Shown: positions 51,625-60,270, numbered from the stretch's first letter. The stretch is DNA of 64,000 nt from an uncultured Brevibacillus sp. (GCF_947502445.1 NZ_CANMZW010000024.1:26545-90544), one strand, 5' to 3'. The notes: generated by a model from the sequence alone, not told the origin. A program made the numbers and translations.

Positions 51625-51678
51625 ATCTCTCACCTCTTCCTCTAATCTGTTAGTTTTCTATTAAAATCGCTGTTCTTT

Positions 51679-51707
51679 ATGCTATCCAAATCAGCGGTAG
51701 CCGTCAA
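51679..51707 (-). promoter_or_regulatory. Sigma-A promoter of the nucleoside hydrolase pair
   Basis: Minus strand TTGACG (51702-51707), 17 bp, TAGCAT (51679-51684), about 50 bp before the first gene. The rest of the 230-bp intergenic region shows nothing else I can name. Confidence 0.65.
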
Positions 51708-51862
51708 ATGACTATTCACCTATACGTATACTGCGATTCTCTCTTGCTTCCTGCCAGCAACTATTTTACACTTAATCGTGAATTCGACAAAATACGTCAG
51801 ATTCCCCGAACACCCAGACTGATGCAGAAGCCTCTACATAAAAGAGCAAAGGAGCATGAAAC

Positions 51863-52201
51863 ATGCTTTCTCAGACTCAGCAAGCTACTGAATCGATCTC
51901 ACTTGCAACCAATCAGCTCATTTACGTGCTGACTCTCTATAAAAAGAAACCTTATTTGCCAATCTGGGGAGAGCTATTTCACGCCTTGCGCGAAATAGCC
52001 AAGCTCGGACGGAGACGACAGGAAAATATTTTAATCTATCATCTGGGCCCTTCGGGAAGTCTCTGGTATCGCTATAAAGAGGATCAGTTTCTCGCCGACC
52101 TGCCCGATCACTCGATCACGATCTCGCTTTCTGGCGAACAGCTGATTGATGCTTTGATGAAAGGAAGCTTTGCTCCAGCGCCGCCGCCTATACGCAAATA
52201 A
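51863..52201 (+). CDS. Unrecognised 112-residue protein
   Basis: ATG 51863 follows AAAGGAG by 8 nt. The product has a helical N-terminus (ISLATNQLIYVLTLYKK), a basic turn (KLGRRRQENILIYHL) and beta-rich SLWYRYKEDQFLADL. It ends in a proline-rich tail (APAPPPIRK). No membrane helix or signal. No family recognised. Own terminator downstream. Confidence 0.65.
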   Translation: MLSQTQQATESISLATNQLIYVLTLYKKKPYLPIWGELFHALREIAKLGRRRQENILIYHLGPSGSLWYRYKEDQFLADLPDHSITISLSGEQLIDALMKGSFAPAPPPIRK

Positions 52202-52206
52202 CCAGT

Positions 52207-52268
52207 AGCCGCCCTATGTAAACGATCCAAGCATCGTACTGCGCATCAGGAAGCGGCTTTTTCTTTTT
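52207..52268 (+). terminator. Terminator after the 112-residue protein gene
   Basis: AGCCGC (52207-52212) pairs with GCGGCT (52253-52258) around a loop that contains a second small stem. A T-rich tract follows. Confidence 0.6.
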
Positions 52269-52292
52269 TCTTCCTCATCCACAAAAGCCGAC

Positions 52293-52304
52293 AATTGGTA
52301 TAAT
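52293..52304 (+). promoter_or_regulatory. Extended -10 promoter of the metallophosphoesterase gene
   Basis: TTGGTATAAT contains TGn-TATAAT, an extended -10 at 52299-52304, about 70 bp before the ATG. No convincing -35 is present, as is usual for extended -10 promoters. Confidence 0.5.
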
Positions 52305-52371
52305 AAGGATATTTCATCCGATCCTAGACATACATCTCTTGAAAAAATAGAAATAGAGAGGCTGATGCCCC

Positions 52372-53052
52372 ATGAACCTTTTCGTTGTCGGTGATGTACA
52401 TGCTTGTCTACACACCTTTCAAGAACTATTGAACCGGTATTGGGATCCCGAAACAGAAGTGCTGATTCAGCTAGGAGATTTGATCGACAGAGGTAGCGAT
52501 ACCCCCGGTACTATCAGGTTTGCGCAGAAGCTGAGGCAGCGATATGGTCCACATGCCATTTTTCTCAAAGGCAATCATGAATATGAGTTTATTCAGCATA
52601 TCGAAAATGGTCCCAACCAGTATTGGCTCCCCCAGTGCGGTTCCGAAACACTCGCACAGCTACAAGACGCCAAAATGGACGTACAAGAGCTTGCAGCCTG
52701 GACAAAGTCGCTGCCTCTTATTTGGGAGAGCGAGCATATCTTGATCAGCCACGCAGGTATTTCCGCACAGACAGATGACCCTCTCAGTGAAGATAACCCT
52801 CTGGGTGTGCTTTGGAACCGTACACCGCTTGCCAACATCCAAAAACTGCAGGTAATCGGACACACCCCGTGTAAAACAGGACAACCGAAGTACGATGAAC
52901 TCTCTCATTCCTGGAATATTGATACGGGTGCCTATCAGTGCATCGCTTTAAGTGCGCTTCGATTGACCCCGACCGGCCACGTACTCGAAATCATCCAGCA
53001 AGCGGTTAGTATCAAAGACATTCCCAAGCAAATACAAAAAAACCCAGAGTAG
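52372..53052 (+). CDS. Calcineurin-like metallophosphoesterase (PrpE/ApaH-like)
   Basis: The 226-residue enzyme has all metal motifs in order: GDVHA (8-12; the family usually has GDxHG), GDLIDRG, GNHE, then HAG and GHTP. It resembles bacterial PPP-type Ser/Thr phosphatases and diadenosine tetraphosphatases such as PrpE and ApaH. Substrate (phosphoprotein or Ap4A) is undecided. RBS GAGAGG. Monocistronic. Confidence 0.88.
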   Translation: MNLFVVGDVHACLHTFQELLNRYWDPETEVLIQLGDLIDRGSDTPGTIRFAQKLRQRYGPHAIFLKGNHEYEFIQHIENGPNQYWLPQCGSETLAQLQDAKMDVQELAAWTKSLPLIWESEHILISHAGISAQTDDPLSEDNPLGVLWNRTPLANIQKLQVIGHTPCKTGQPKYDELSHSWNIDTGAYQCIALSALRLTPTGHVLEIIQQAVSIKDIPKQIQKNPE

Positions 53053-53142
53053 CTATCCTAGGCTTTCATGTTCTATATATGTAGGTCACCCTAGTTACGG
53101 TTGCACTTATACTGAATTGAGCATACAAATTCCTATACGTTT

Positions 53143-53221
53143 AAAAAAAGAGGCGGCCCTCCTGCACAGTTTGGGTGCCGCCATCCCGAACTTCCCCAAG
53201 TTCGTTCATACAGAAATTGTA
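53143..53221 (-). ncRNA. Candidate small structured RNA (about 65 nt)
   Basis: On the minus strand a TACAAT -10 (53216-53221) would start transcription near 53209. The transcript would form hairpin 1, CGAACTT-GGGG-AAGTTCG (53187-53204). Hairpin 2 follows, GGCGGC-CCC with GGG-CGCC (53153-53182), then seven U (53143-53149), a full terminator. No minus-strand gene needs this terminator, because the gene at 53345 has its own. A 22-codon frame inside lacks a ribosome site. The -35 is weak, so this is a hypothesis. Confidence 0.4.
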
Positions 53222-53297
53222 CTATGAAACTCTCTTATCGAAAAGTGTCAGGTTTTGTTTTATAGCGAAATTATGGGAATTTATATGTAGATTTCGG

Positions 53298-53338
53298 AAA
53301 AAAATCGAAAATCCCTGACCCACCTCAGTGAATCAGGG
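53298..53338 (-). terminator. Terminator of the ykn unit
   Basis: Minus strand CCCTGA, a 14-nt loop and TCAGGG are followed by a U-rich tract, just beyond the stop at 53345. Confidence 0.65.
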
Positions 53339-53344
53339 CGCTTA

Positions 53345-53560
53345 TTACTTGCTATCATTGCCTACCACATCTGCTGCTCTGGGCCCAAAGATGATGTACA
53401 AGTAGACATATTGACTGACACTAACTCGTGGAAAAACGAAAGCAATGTTCGTTTTCCCCTCCATCTGTTTGACAAAATACCTCAATTTACTTGATTTGAT
53501 CTTTTTGATAATACGTGTCGCTTCTCGCCACGGTACGGAAAACTGGACGTTTTTTTCCAT
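53345..53560 (-). CDS. Small 71-residue protein at the end of the ykn unit
   Basis: ATG 53560 follows GGTGAGG at about 9 nt. The product starts MEKNVQFSVPWREATRIIKK, is basic in the first half and has FVFPRVSVSQYVYLYIIFG as a hydrophobic stretch. It lies 60 bp after yknZ and before the terminator, so it is likely cotranscribed. No family recognised. Confidence 0.5.
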   Translation of the reverse strand: MEKNVQFSVPWREATRIIKKIKSSKLRYFVKQMEGKTNIAFVFPRVSVSQYVYLYIIFGPRAADVVGNDSK

Positions 53561-53619
53561 TGTACAAACACCTCACCCGGCTAGTATGCCCGGATTGGAA
53601 AAAAGTAACACATCCCTCG

Positions 53620-54837
53620 TTATTCATAGCGGAGCGCATCAATTGGCTTTAGCTGTGCGGCTTTTCGCGCTGGATATACGCCAAAGATCACACCTACCAG
53701 CGATGACGTCAAAAATGCATACAGGATCGGCGACAAGCTGATCGAGGTAGCCATGCCCCCCAGCTTGCTGATGACGAGAGCTGCACCTACTCCGAATAAT
53801 ATCCCCACGACCCCGCCGATCAGACTAAGCGTAACAGCCTCAATCAAAAACTGCCGAAGAATATCGCTTCGTTTTGCCCCGATCGCTTTGCGAATCCCAA
53901 TCTCCCGTGTACGCTCTGTAACGGACACGAGCATGATGTTCATGACTCCGATTCCGCCTACTATCAGTGAGATCGCAGCGATCCCTGAAAGCAGTGCGGT
54001 CATCGAGCTGGAAACCTGTTGCGCCGTGCTCAGGATATCTGATTGAGAGGTGATCCGAAAATCATCTGCCGCTGTTGGTCTGAGATTATGCTGCGCGCGG
54101 ATAGTAGACGCGATATCCAGCTTGGCTTGGTCCATCTGGTCAGACGAGGAGGCGGAAACATAAATCGTTCCGACATTTTTCCCACCAGTCAAGCGGCTCA
54201 TCGCAGTTGTAATCGGAATGAGGATGCGATCGTCATTGTTTGTCATGCCGGAGCTTCCTTGACTTTTTAGGACTCCGATAATGGTGAACGGAATTCGGTT
54301 GATCTGAACGGTTTGTCCAATCGGGCTCGTGCTTAAGTTCGCAAACAGATTGTTCACCACTTCGGTACCAACTACAGCCACATTAAACTGTTGCTTTACC
54401 TCAAAGTTGGTAAAAAAGCGTCCCTGCGCTACCTCGACATTGCGCACCTCAGGAAAATCAGCCGTCGTGCCTTCCAGCGAGCTTGAATAGTTATTGCTGC
54501 CCCAAACGATCTGAGCACGTCCATTCACGCTAGGGGCGACACCAGCTACCGACTCCTTTTGTGCAATGGCTTCTGCATCAGCCAATGTCAAGGTGTTCAA
54601 GGAGCCAGCTCCCAAGCTCACTCGTCCTTGCGTCGCCTGTCCCGGCGCTACAATCAAGAGGTTACTGCCCAGCCCGTTGATCTGGGAAGCAACGCTAGAG
54701 GATGTCCCTTCCCCAATCGCAACCATGGCAATAACCGCTGCGACCCCGATAATGATTCCCAGCATCGTGAGTATGGAGCGCAGACCATTTGCTTTTATAC
54801 TTCGAAACGAAATGCGTACACATTCCAGAAAGCTCAT
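53620..54837 (-). CDS. yknZ: MacB-like ABC permease (YknZ-like)
   Basis: The 405-residue permease has an N-terminal helix in GLRSILTMLGIIIGVAAVIAMVA, a large extracellular MacB periplasmic domain (about 45-270), and three C-terminal helices with the FtsX motif TREIGIRKAIGAKRSDIL. With the adaptor and ATPase upstream it forms a tripartite-type exporter. In B. subtilis YknXYZ protects against the SdpC toxin. The ATG overlaps the ATPase stop by 4 bp. Confidence 0.9.
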   Translation of the reverse strand: MSFLECVRISFRSIKANGLRSILTMLGIIIGVAAVIAMVAIGEGTSSSVASQINGLGSNLLIVAPGQATQGRVSLGAGSLNTLTLADAEAIAQKESVAGVAPSVNGRAQIVWGSNNYSSSLEGTTADFPEVRNVEVAQGRFFTNFEVKQQFNVAVVGTEVVNNLFANLSTSPIGQTVQINRIPFTIIGVLKSQGSSGMTNNDDRILIPITTAMSRLTGGKNVGTIYVSASSSDQMDQAKLDIASTIRAQHNLRPTAADDFRITSQSDILSTAQQVSSSMTALLSGIAAISLIVGGIGVMNIMLVSVTERTREIGIRKAIGAKRSDILRQFLIEAVTLSLIGGVVGILFGVGAALVISKLGGMATSISLSPILYAFLTSSLVGVIFGVYPARKAAQLKPIDALRYE

Positions 54838-55556
54838 CGTCTCACTTCCTCTGACAACACTCTTCTACGCTCTGCCACCAGCTCATTCGCGATAATCTGA
54901 CCGTCACGAAAACGGACGATCCGTTTGGCGTATTCCGCAATGTCTGGCTCGTGCGTTACCAGAATGACGGTTTTCCCTGCATCGTTTAGCTGCTGGAAAA
55001 TCCCCATGATCTCTTCGCTCGTTTTGGTGTCCAAAGCTCCTGTCGGCTCATCCGCCAGCAAAATGACCGGATCATTCACCAGCGCGCGCGCAATGGAAAC
55101 ACGCTGCTGCTGACCACCAGACAGCTCGTTCGGTTTATTGTTCAACCGCTCGGCCAGACCAACACTGATGAGTGCCTGAACTGCCCGCTGTCTCCGCTCC
55201 TTTGCCGAGACGCCACCATAAAGCAAGGGAAGCTCTACGTTTTCAACGGCTGTCGTCCGCGGGAGCAAATTGAAATTTTGAAACACGAATCCGATTTTTT
55301 GATTGCGAATCTCCGCCAGCTCATCATCATGTGCTTCTGAAACTGGAAATCCATCGAGGTAAAATTCGCCAGACGTAGGCTTATCCAGGCAGCCAATCAC
55401 ATTCATCATTGACGATTTGCCAGAGCCTGAGGGACCCATGATCGCAACGAAGTCCCCTTCCTCGATCGTGAGACTTACTCCGCGCAGCGCCTGAATTTCC
55501 TGATCACCGATCTGATACTGTTTTTTCAACGATTCGATTTGAATAACGGGTTTCAT
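54834..55556 (-). CDS. yknY: MacB/LolD-type ABC ATPase (YknY-like)
   Basis: The 240-residue ATPase has Walker A GPSGSGKSS, Q-loop FVFQNFNLLPRTTAVENV, signature LSGGQQQRVSIARAL and Walker B LLADEPTGALD. This is the LolD/MacB subfamily, acting as a mechanical transmitter rather than a classical importer. It lies 4 bp after the adaptor gene and overlaps the permease gene. Confidence 0.93.
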   Translation of the reverse strand: MKPVIQIESLKKQYQIGDQEIQALRGVSLTIEEGDFVAIMGPSGSGKSSMMNVIGCLDKPTSGEFYLDGFPVSEAHDDELAEIRNQKIGFVFQNFNLLPRTTAVENVELPLLYGGVSAKERRQRAVQALISVGLAERLNNKPNELSGGQQQRVSIARALVNDPVILLADEPTGALDTKTSEEIMGIFQQLNDAGKTVILVTHEPDIAEYAKRIVRFRDGQIIANELVAERRRVLSEEVRR

Positions 55557-55560
55557 CTCA

Positions 55561-57189
55561 TCATCGTCCTCTCATTTGGACGACGCCTCCGCCACCGAAG
55601 CCTCCACCGCCTCCAAAACCGCCCATACCTGGCATACCACCCGTGCGGCCAGAGTTTTGGTTTGAGCTAGACGTCGCTGTATTCATGAGGATGACAATAC
55701 GATCCCCTTCTTGTAAACCTTCGGTGATTTCTACCCTGTCAGAAGCGAAGTAACCAATCTTGACCGGTTGGAAACGATACGGCATGTTTGCTCTGCCTTC
55801 ACTCGCTCCTGCTCTTGCTCCTTCCCGATTTTTCCCGCGCTGCTGCTGTGTTTCGTTCTCAGCCGGCTCTGTTGCCTGTGCTGTACCATCAGCATTGCCC
55901 GCCAGCAAATAAACCCCATCTTGGCCGTTGCGCGTTTGCAGGGCTTGAGCAGGAACAAGCAGTACATTTTGGTGTGTGCCGATCTCAATCGTCACGTTCA
56001 TCGTCATCCCGATTTTCAGCATACTGTCCTTGTTTGCTACCGAAAGCAGCACATCATATGTCGTAACACCGGAAGTCGTTTTCGCCTCTGGATAGACGAG
56101 CTTCACCTTCCCGCTGAATTTCTGATCCGTATAGGAGCTCGTCGTGAACGAAACATCCAAGCCTTCCTTTACTTTCCCGATGTCGCTCTGGCTGATTTCC
56201 GCCAATACCTCCAGGTCACCGGAATTCGAGTTGTCCATGATGATGAAATCATTGGCTGGAATTTCCCCGACGTTTCCATTCAGCTGCACAATTACGCCAT
56301 CCATCGGCGCTTTCAGCGTTACGGCTTTCAACGCTTTTTGCGCTTGCTGCAGCTGTGCCTTTGCCTGTTCTACCGAGGCTTTGGCAGCGAGAACCGTCGC
56401 GGCTTCTGGACCTTCATTCGCATCGCTTAATGCCTCCAGCGCAGTTTGGTACGCAGCCTGGGCTTGCTCCACCTTTGCCGACGACTGGCCTTTTGTCTGA
56501 CCAGCCGAGAGAACCGCTGTATTGTAGTCCCGCTGTGCCTGATCGAGCGAGCTCTGCGCGTTGTCATATTCGGTTTTGGAGATCGCTCCTGCCTCAAACA
56601 ACGCCTTTTGCGAGACGAAGGTTTTTTGCGCGGTCTCCAAATTCGCTTTCGCCTTTGCTTCGTCATTGGCTGCCTTTTGGGTATCAATGCTCTGTTTTGC
56701 CATGTCCAGCTCGGCTTTCGCCTGATTGACATTTGCTTGCAGGGTGCTGATTTCCGCAGCCGATTTGCGCTTTTGGGCATCCTCCAGCTTGGCCTGTGCG
56801 GAGAGCAGATTCGCCTCTGCATTTGTTACCTGAATCTTGGCTACCGAATCATCCATCATCGCCAGTACCTGACCTGCTTTTACATGATCGCCTATTTTGA
56901 CTTCAATGGATGAGATTGCATCCTTGGCGTCTTCTGCGTCAGAAAAGGAAAGAGAGGTTCTCTTGGACGCTTGAACAGTACCCGACGCCAGCACTGTTTC
57001 CGAGACGTCTCCCCGTTTTACTGTTTCCGTCAGAAAAGCAGCCTGTGCGCTTTGCGGGGTCATCAAGGTCTTATATCCAAACACGCCACCCCCGCCAATC
57101 AGTACAACAGCCAGGCATGCCAAAATGATTTTCTTTTTTTTGCTTTTTGATTTTGAAAGAAATGATTGCTTCTTTTCTGTTTCCGCCAC
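55561..57189 (-). CDS. yknX: HlyD/MacA-type membrane-fusion adaptor (YknX-like)
   Basis: The start is GTG 57189, 7 nt after AGGAGGG. The 542-residue protein has one N-terminal membrane anchor (KIILACLAVVLIGGGGVFGY), a biotinyl-lipoyl-like segment (IGDHVKAGQVLAMMDDS) and a long coiled coil (about 120-265). The barrel and MP domains follow. A glycine-rich tail (GGMPGMGGFGGGGG) ends in VVQMRGR. It links the ABC complex to the cell envelope. The Gly tail and the length exceed those of typical YknX (about 375 residues). Confidence 0.88.
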   Translation of the reverse strand: MAETEKKQSFLSKSKSKKKKIILACLAVVLIGGGGVFGYKTLMTPQSAQAAFLTETVKRGDVSETVLASGTVQASKRTSLSFSDAEDAKDAISSIEVKIGDHVKAGQVLAMMDDSVAKIQVTNAEANLLSAQAKLEDAQKRKSAAEISTLQANVNQAKAELDMAKQSIDTQKAANDEAKAKANLETAQKTFVSQKALFEAGAISKTEYDNAQSSLDQAQRDYNTAVLSAGQTKGQSSAKVEQAQAAYQTALEALSDANEGPEAATVLAAKASVEQAKAQLQQAQKALKAVTLKAPMDGVIVQLNGNVGEIPANDFIIMDNSNSGDLEVLAEISQSDIGKVKEGLDVSFTTSSYTDQKFSGKVKLVYPEAKTTSGVTTYDVLLSVANKDSMLKIGMTMNVTIEIGTHQNVLLVPAQALQTRNGQDGVYLLAGNADGTAQATEPAENETQQQRGKNREGARAGASEGRANMPYRFQPVKIGYFASDRVEITEGLQEGDRIVILMNTATSSSNQNSGRTGGMPGMGGFGGGGGFGGGGVVQMRGR

Positions 57190-57291
57190 CAAAAGACCCT
57201 CCTACCCTCTGCGGTTGTACGTGCCCGCAACTGATGGGATCAATATACGGAACGAATACGTCAGGGAAAAGTCAGATTCTCCCGGAAAAAA

Positions 57292-57323
57292 AGAAAAAAC
57301 GACCTTGCCCAATCGCAAGGCCG
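57292..57323 (-). terminator. Terminator of the two-component system
   Basis: Minus strand GGCCTTGC-GATTGG-GCAAGGTC followed by GTTTTTTC lies about 20 bp after the histidine kinase stop. It separates the kinase transcript from yknX. Confidence 0.85.
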
Positions 57324-57341
57324 CTTGCCAATCCACCATCA

Positions 57342-58748
57342 TTATTTCCGCAAGATCAACGTAAATGCGCTTCCCTGCGGCGAGCTCGTTGTGAGCATGA
57401 GATTACCTCCCAACGCCTGTGCAATCATCCGACTGAAGGACAAGCCCAGCCCAAGCCCCCGCACGAGTTGTTTTTTCTCCTCGCCACGGTAAAACCGGTC
57501 GAAAATGAAGGACTGCTCCTCCACAGGAATTCCCTTCCCGTTATCCTTTACTTCGATCATAATCTCCTGCTGCGTCTCCGATAAAGTAACCTCGATCCGG
57601 CCTTCCTCTTGTATTGCTTGCGCCGCATTATTTAACAGGTTGTAGATGATCTGCTGTATCCGCAGTGGGTCTGTCGTAATCGTAAGCTCATTTGATGGCT
57701 TGTTGATTTGCAGCTCCAGCCCGTCCTCTTCTCGTCCGATCTGCCATTGATGCGTAATCTCCTGCACCAGATCACCCAGATTCTGACTCTCTCGCCGGAT
57801 GCGAATATCTCCTACGGCAAACGTATTGAAATCGAGCAAATCCTCCACCATCTTTTGCAGACGGGTCGTTTCTTTCGTGCATATATCCAAAAACTCTTTG
57901 GCTTCCTCACCAGTAACGATGTCGTCCTTGACGGCTTGGACGAGGCCACTGATCGAGGTGACCGGTGTTTTCAGCTCATGCGTCACGCCAGCCAGCAGCT
58001 CCGTGCGCATCAATTCCAGCTGCTTCAATCGATCAGCCATTTCCTTAAACGAGTGAATCAGGTCATACATTTCATTCTCCCGGCTGTCCTTTTCCAAATG
58101 AATCTCATAATTGCCCATGACAATTTGCTTGGCTGCGTCAGCTACATTCTTGATCGGCTGTGCCAGCTTTCTCGTCAGCAAATAAATAACGAGCCAGCCA
58201 AGCAGTCCTAGGCCACCCAGCATAATAAACAGCAGCTCGAATTCTGTACTGCTTCTCGTTATGTCCTTTTTATGCGTAAACAGAACGACCCAGCCGACGT
58301 GCTTCTGATTGACCTGTATACTTCTTTTTACGAAAAGCAGCTCATCACCTCGAGCGAGCTTGACCTGTGTCGCATTATCATTCGTATTTACCAGTTGCTC
58401 AGCTATACCGGTTAGCTCCGAGGAAAAGGGGCCTGGGGCATTGAAAAGCGGGCGTTTTTCTTCATTTAGTATGAGAAAGAACGGCTTGATATTTAGACGA
58501 AGTGATTCTTGCCGCCTGTCTAAAATACGAAACAAAAACGGGTCTGTCTTCAGCTTCCCATCTGCATCGACCATGCGATCCGAAATCTCTGCTGCCATCA
58601 AACGCATAATATCCAGTCGTTTTTGGGTTTCACTGTAAGTAATCCACAAACTGGAGAGAACTCCGATGACGAGCAGCCCGATGCACAGCGTAATGACGTA
58701 ACGTGTTGTCCAATAACGGAAGAGCGATATCCTCTTTTGTTTACTCAT
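57342..58748 (-). CDS. Membrane sensor histidine kinase
   Basis: The ATG at 58748 overlaps the response-regulator stop by 8 bp. The 468-residue kinase has TM1 (about 17-37) and an extracytoplasmic sensor (about 38-170). TM2 (172-194), HAMP (about 195-247), HisKA with GVTHELKTPVTS (His257) and HATPase with NLLNNAAQA, DNGKGIP and GLGLGLSFSRMIA follow. It is a canonical intact EnvZ/PhoR-type kinase. Adjacent to yknXYZ, it may sense envelope stress or antimicrobial peptides. Confidence 0.93.
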   Translation of the reverse strand: MSKQKRISLFRYWTTRYVITLCIGLLVIGVLSSLWITYSETQKRLDIMRLMAAEISDRMVDADGKLKTDPFLFRILDRRQESLRLNIKPFFLILNEEKRPLFNAPGPFSSELTGIAEQLVNTNDNATQVKLARGDELLFVKRSIQVNQKHVGWVVLFTHKKDITRSSTEFELLFIMLGGLGLLGWLVIYLLTRKLAQPIKNVADAAKQIVMGNYEIHLEKDSRENEMYDLIHSFKEMADRLKQLELMRTELLAGVTHELKTPVTSISGLVQAVKDDIVTGEEAKEFLDICTKETTRLQKMVEDLLDFNTFAVGDIRIRRESQNLGDLVQEITHQWQIGREEDGLELQINKPSNELTITTDPLRIQQIIYNLLNNAAQAIQEEGRIEVTLSETQQEIMIEVKDNGKGIPVEEQSFIFDRFYRGEEKKQLVRGLGLGLSFSRMIAQALGGNLMLTTSSPQGSAFTLILRK

Positions 58749-59424
58749 ACACACACAACTTGTATCCCAAACCTCTAAAGGTTTTTATTTCTCCTTCAGT
58801 AACGGGCCAGTTTTCCAACGATCTTCTGATGCGTTTGATTGACAGGTCCACGGCTCGATCACTCCCCTCATAATCGATGCCCCAAACTTGCTCAATAAGC
58901 TGATCGCGGGTAAAGGTCTGGTTTTTATTCTGGGCAAGGAACAAAAACAGCGAGAGGTCCTTTGGGGTAAAGGCGAGCTCGATGCCATACAGTGTGACCG
59001 AATACGCTTTGAAATCGATCTTGAGGCTGCCAAACTGCTTTATCCGATCACCCTCGATAATTTGTGTAGAACGGCGCAGCACGGCCTGAACACGTGCCAC
59101 CACCTCGTCAGCTATAAAAGGCTTGGTTATGTAATCATCTGCTCCCCTGCCGAGACCAGCCAGCTTATTTTCAATCTGACCAAGTGCAGTCAGCATAATA
59201 ACGGGGCAAGAGCTTTTCGCTCGTATGTATTCTAAAATACTCCATCCACTCCGACCAGGCAGCATTACGTCTAACAGGACGAGAGCCGGGCTCATTGCGT
59301 CAAATTTACGCTCTGCCTCATCTCCGGTAAATGCTTGTTCCACTTGAAACTGATGCTTCTCCAAATACGCTTTCAATACACGGGAGATGGGCAACTCGTC
59401 TTCCACAATCAGGATGTTTTTCAT
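58741..59424 (-). CDS. OmpR/PhoB-type response regulator
   Basis: The 227-residue regulator has a receiver domain with the acidic pocket IVEDE, the phospho-acceptor Asp in LVLLDVMLPG and Lys in ITKPF. The C-terminal winged helix has the recognition region DRAVDLSIKRIRRSLE and ends FRGLGYKLCVYE. It is cotranscribed and overlapping with the kinase gene. A perfect dyad overlaps its own promoter, suggesting autoregulation. Confidence 0.95.
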   Translation of the reverse strand: MKNILIVEDELPISRVLKAYLEKHQFQVEQAFTGDEAERKFDAMSPALVLLDVMLPGRSGWSILEYIRAKSSCPVIMLTALGQIENKLAGLGRGADDYITKPFIADEVVARVQAVLRRSTQIIEGDRIKQFGSLKIDFKAYSVTLYGIELAFTPKDLSLFLFLAQNKNQTFTRDQLIEQVWGIDYEGSDRAVDLSIKRIRRSLENWPVTEGEIKTFRGLGYKLCVYE

Positions 59425-59453
59425 TCCCGGTTCCCTCTCTTTCGCTAGGACAG

Positions 59454-59487
59454 ACTCTTACCTAAGAGTAAATCAGGAATATGTCAA
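59454..59487 (-). promoter_or_regulatory. Promoter of the two-component operon with overlapping dyad
   Basis: Minus strand TTGACA (59482-59487), 17 bp, TAGGTA (59459-59464). ACTCTTA-GG-TAAGAGT (59454-59469) is a perfect 7+7 dyad covering the -10. The -10 is poor, fitting activator-dependent or tightly repressed expression. Confidence 0.55.
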
Positions 59488-59563
59488 GCGGAAGTCTGGA
59501 ATGACCCTATCTTTCCTATTAGAATGAAAAAGAGTATACGAAGAAAATCAGGAGGTTTCAAAG

Positions 59564-60229
59564 ATGAATCGCTTGACCGAGGAAGAAAAAAACGGGCTTT
59601 ACAAGGCCATAAGCAATCGCAGAGATATACGCACGTTTCGCACAGAGCCGGTTCCATCCGAAAAATTAGCGATGATTCTCGCTGCCGCCCACCACGCACC
59701 CTCCGTCGGGTTTATGCAGCCATGGAATTTTATTCTCGTCCAAGACGATGCGCTGAAGCAGGAGCTAGCGGATTGTGCAGATAAAGAACGACGCGCACTG
59801 GCTATTCATTATGAAGGGACAGGAAGAGAATCGACCTTTCTCGATTTGAAAATTCAGGGGATCAAGGAAGCTCCCGTCACGATCTGCGTCACCTGTGATC
59901 CAACTCGCGGCGGTGATCACGTACTGGGGCGCAACTCCATCCCAGAAACCGATATTATGTCAGTCAGCTGCGCGATACAAAACATGTGGCTGGCCGCGTA
60001 TGCAGAGGACTTGGCGATGGGCTGGGTCAGCTTTTATAAAAAAGCGGATGTTCGCCGCATTCTGGATATTCCACCACATATCGATCCAGTCGCACTGTTG
60101 TCTATTGGCTATACCGACCACTACCCGGATCGACCGCTACTGGAGCTGCATAAATGGAGAGAGCGAGAAGATTTGCAGGAGTTGATTTACCGGGATCATT
60201 GGGGGATCAAGCCACCCGGCAACAAGTAG
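59564..60229 (+). CDS. bluB: BluB: 5,6-dimethylbenzimidazole synthase
   Basis: The 221-residue nitroreductase-fold enzyme starts at ATG 59564 after AGGAGG. It has AISNRRDIRTFRTEPVP, AHHAPSVGFMQPWNF, LGRNSIPETDIMSVSCAIQNMWLAAYAE and MGWVSFYKKADVRRIL, the sequence set that separates BluB from ordinary nitroreductases. It cleaves FMN with O2 to make the lower ligand of vitamin B12. No cobalamin genes are nearby, so it is an orphan supplier. A general flavin reductase is the alternative. Confidence 0.85.
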   Translation: MNRLTEEEKNGLYKAISNRRDIRTFRTEPVPSEKLAMILAAAHHAPSVGFMQPWNFILVQDDALKQELADCADKERRALAIHYEGTGRESTFLDLKIQGIKEAPVTICVTCDPTRGGDHVLGRNSIPETDIMSVSCAIQNMWLAAYAEDLAMGWVSFYKKADVRRILDIPPHIDPVALLSIGYTDHYPDRPLLELHKWREREDLQELIYRDHWGIKPPGNK

Positions 60230-60234
60230 CTGTA

Positions 60235-60270
60235 CAAAAAAAGGGTTGCCCACTTGTTTGAGCAACCTAG
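60235..60270 (-). terminator. Terminator downstream of hrpB
   Basis: Minus strand AGGTTGC-TCAAACAAGTGG-GCAACCCTTTTTTT has a perfect stem and seven U. It lies about 170 bp after the hrpB stop and beside the convergent bluB end. A second hairpin (GGAGGGTAC...) at about 60278-60315 lacks a U run. The rest of the gap shows no convincing gene. Confidence 0.75.

Noticed and set aside
51708..51932. 74-codon plus-strand frame
   Set aside because: It overlaps the promoter of the nucleoside hydrolase pair and the start of the better-initiated gene at 51863.
53153..53182. Plus-strand terminator of the metallophosphoesterase gene
   Set aside because: No T run follows on the plus strand; the A/T tract is on the other side, so it points in the minus direction.
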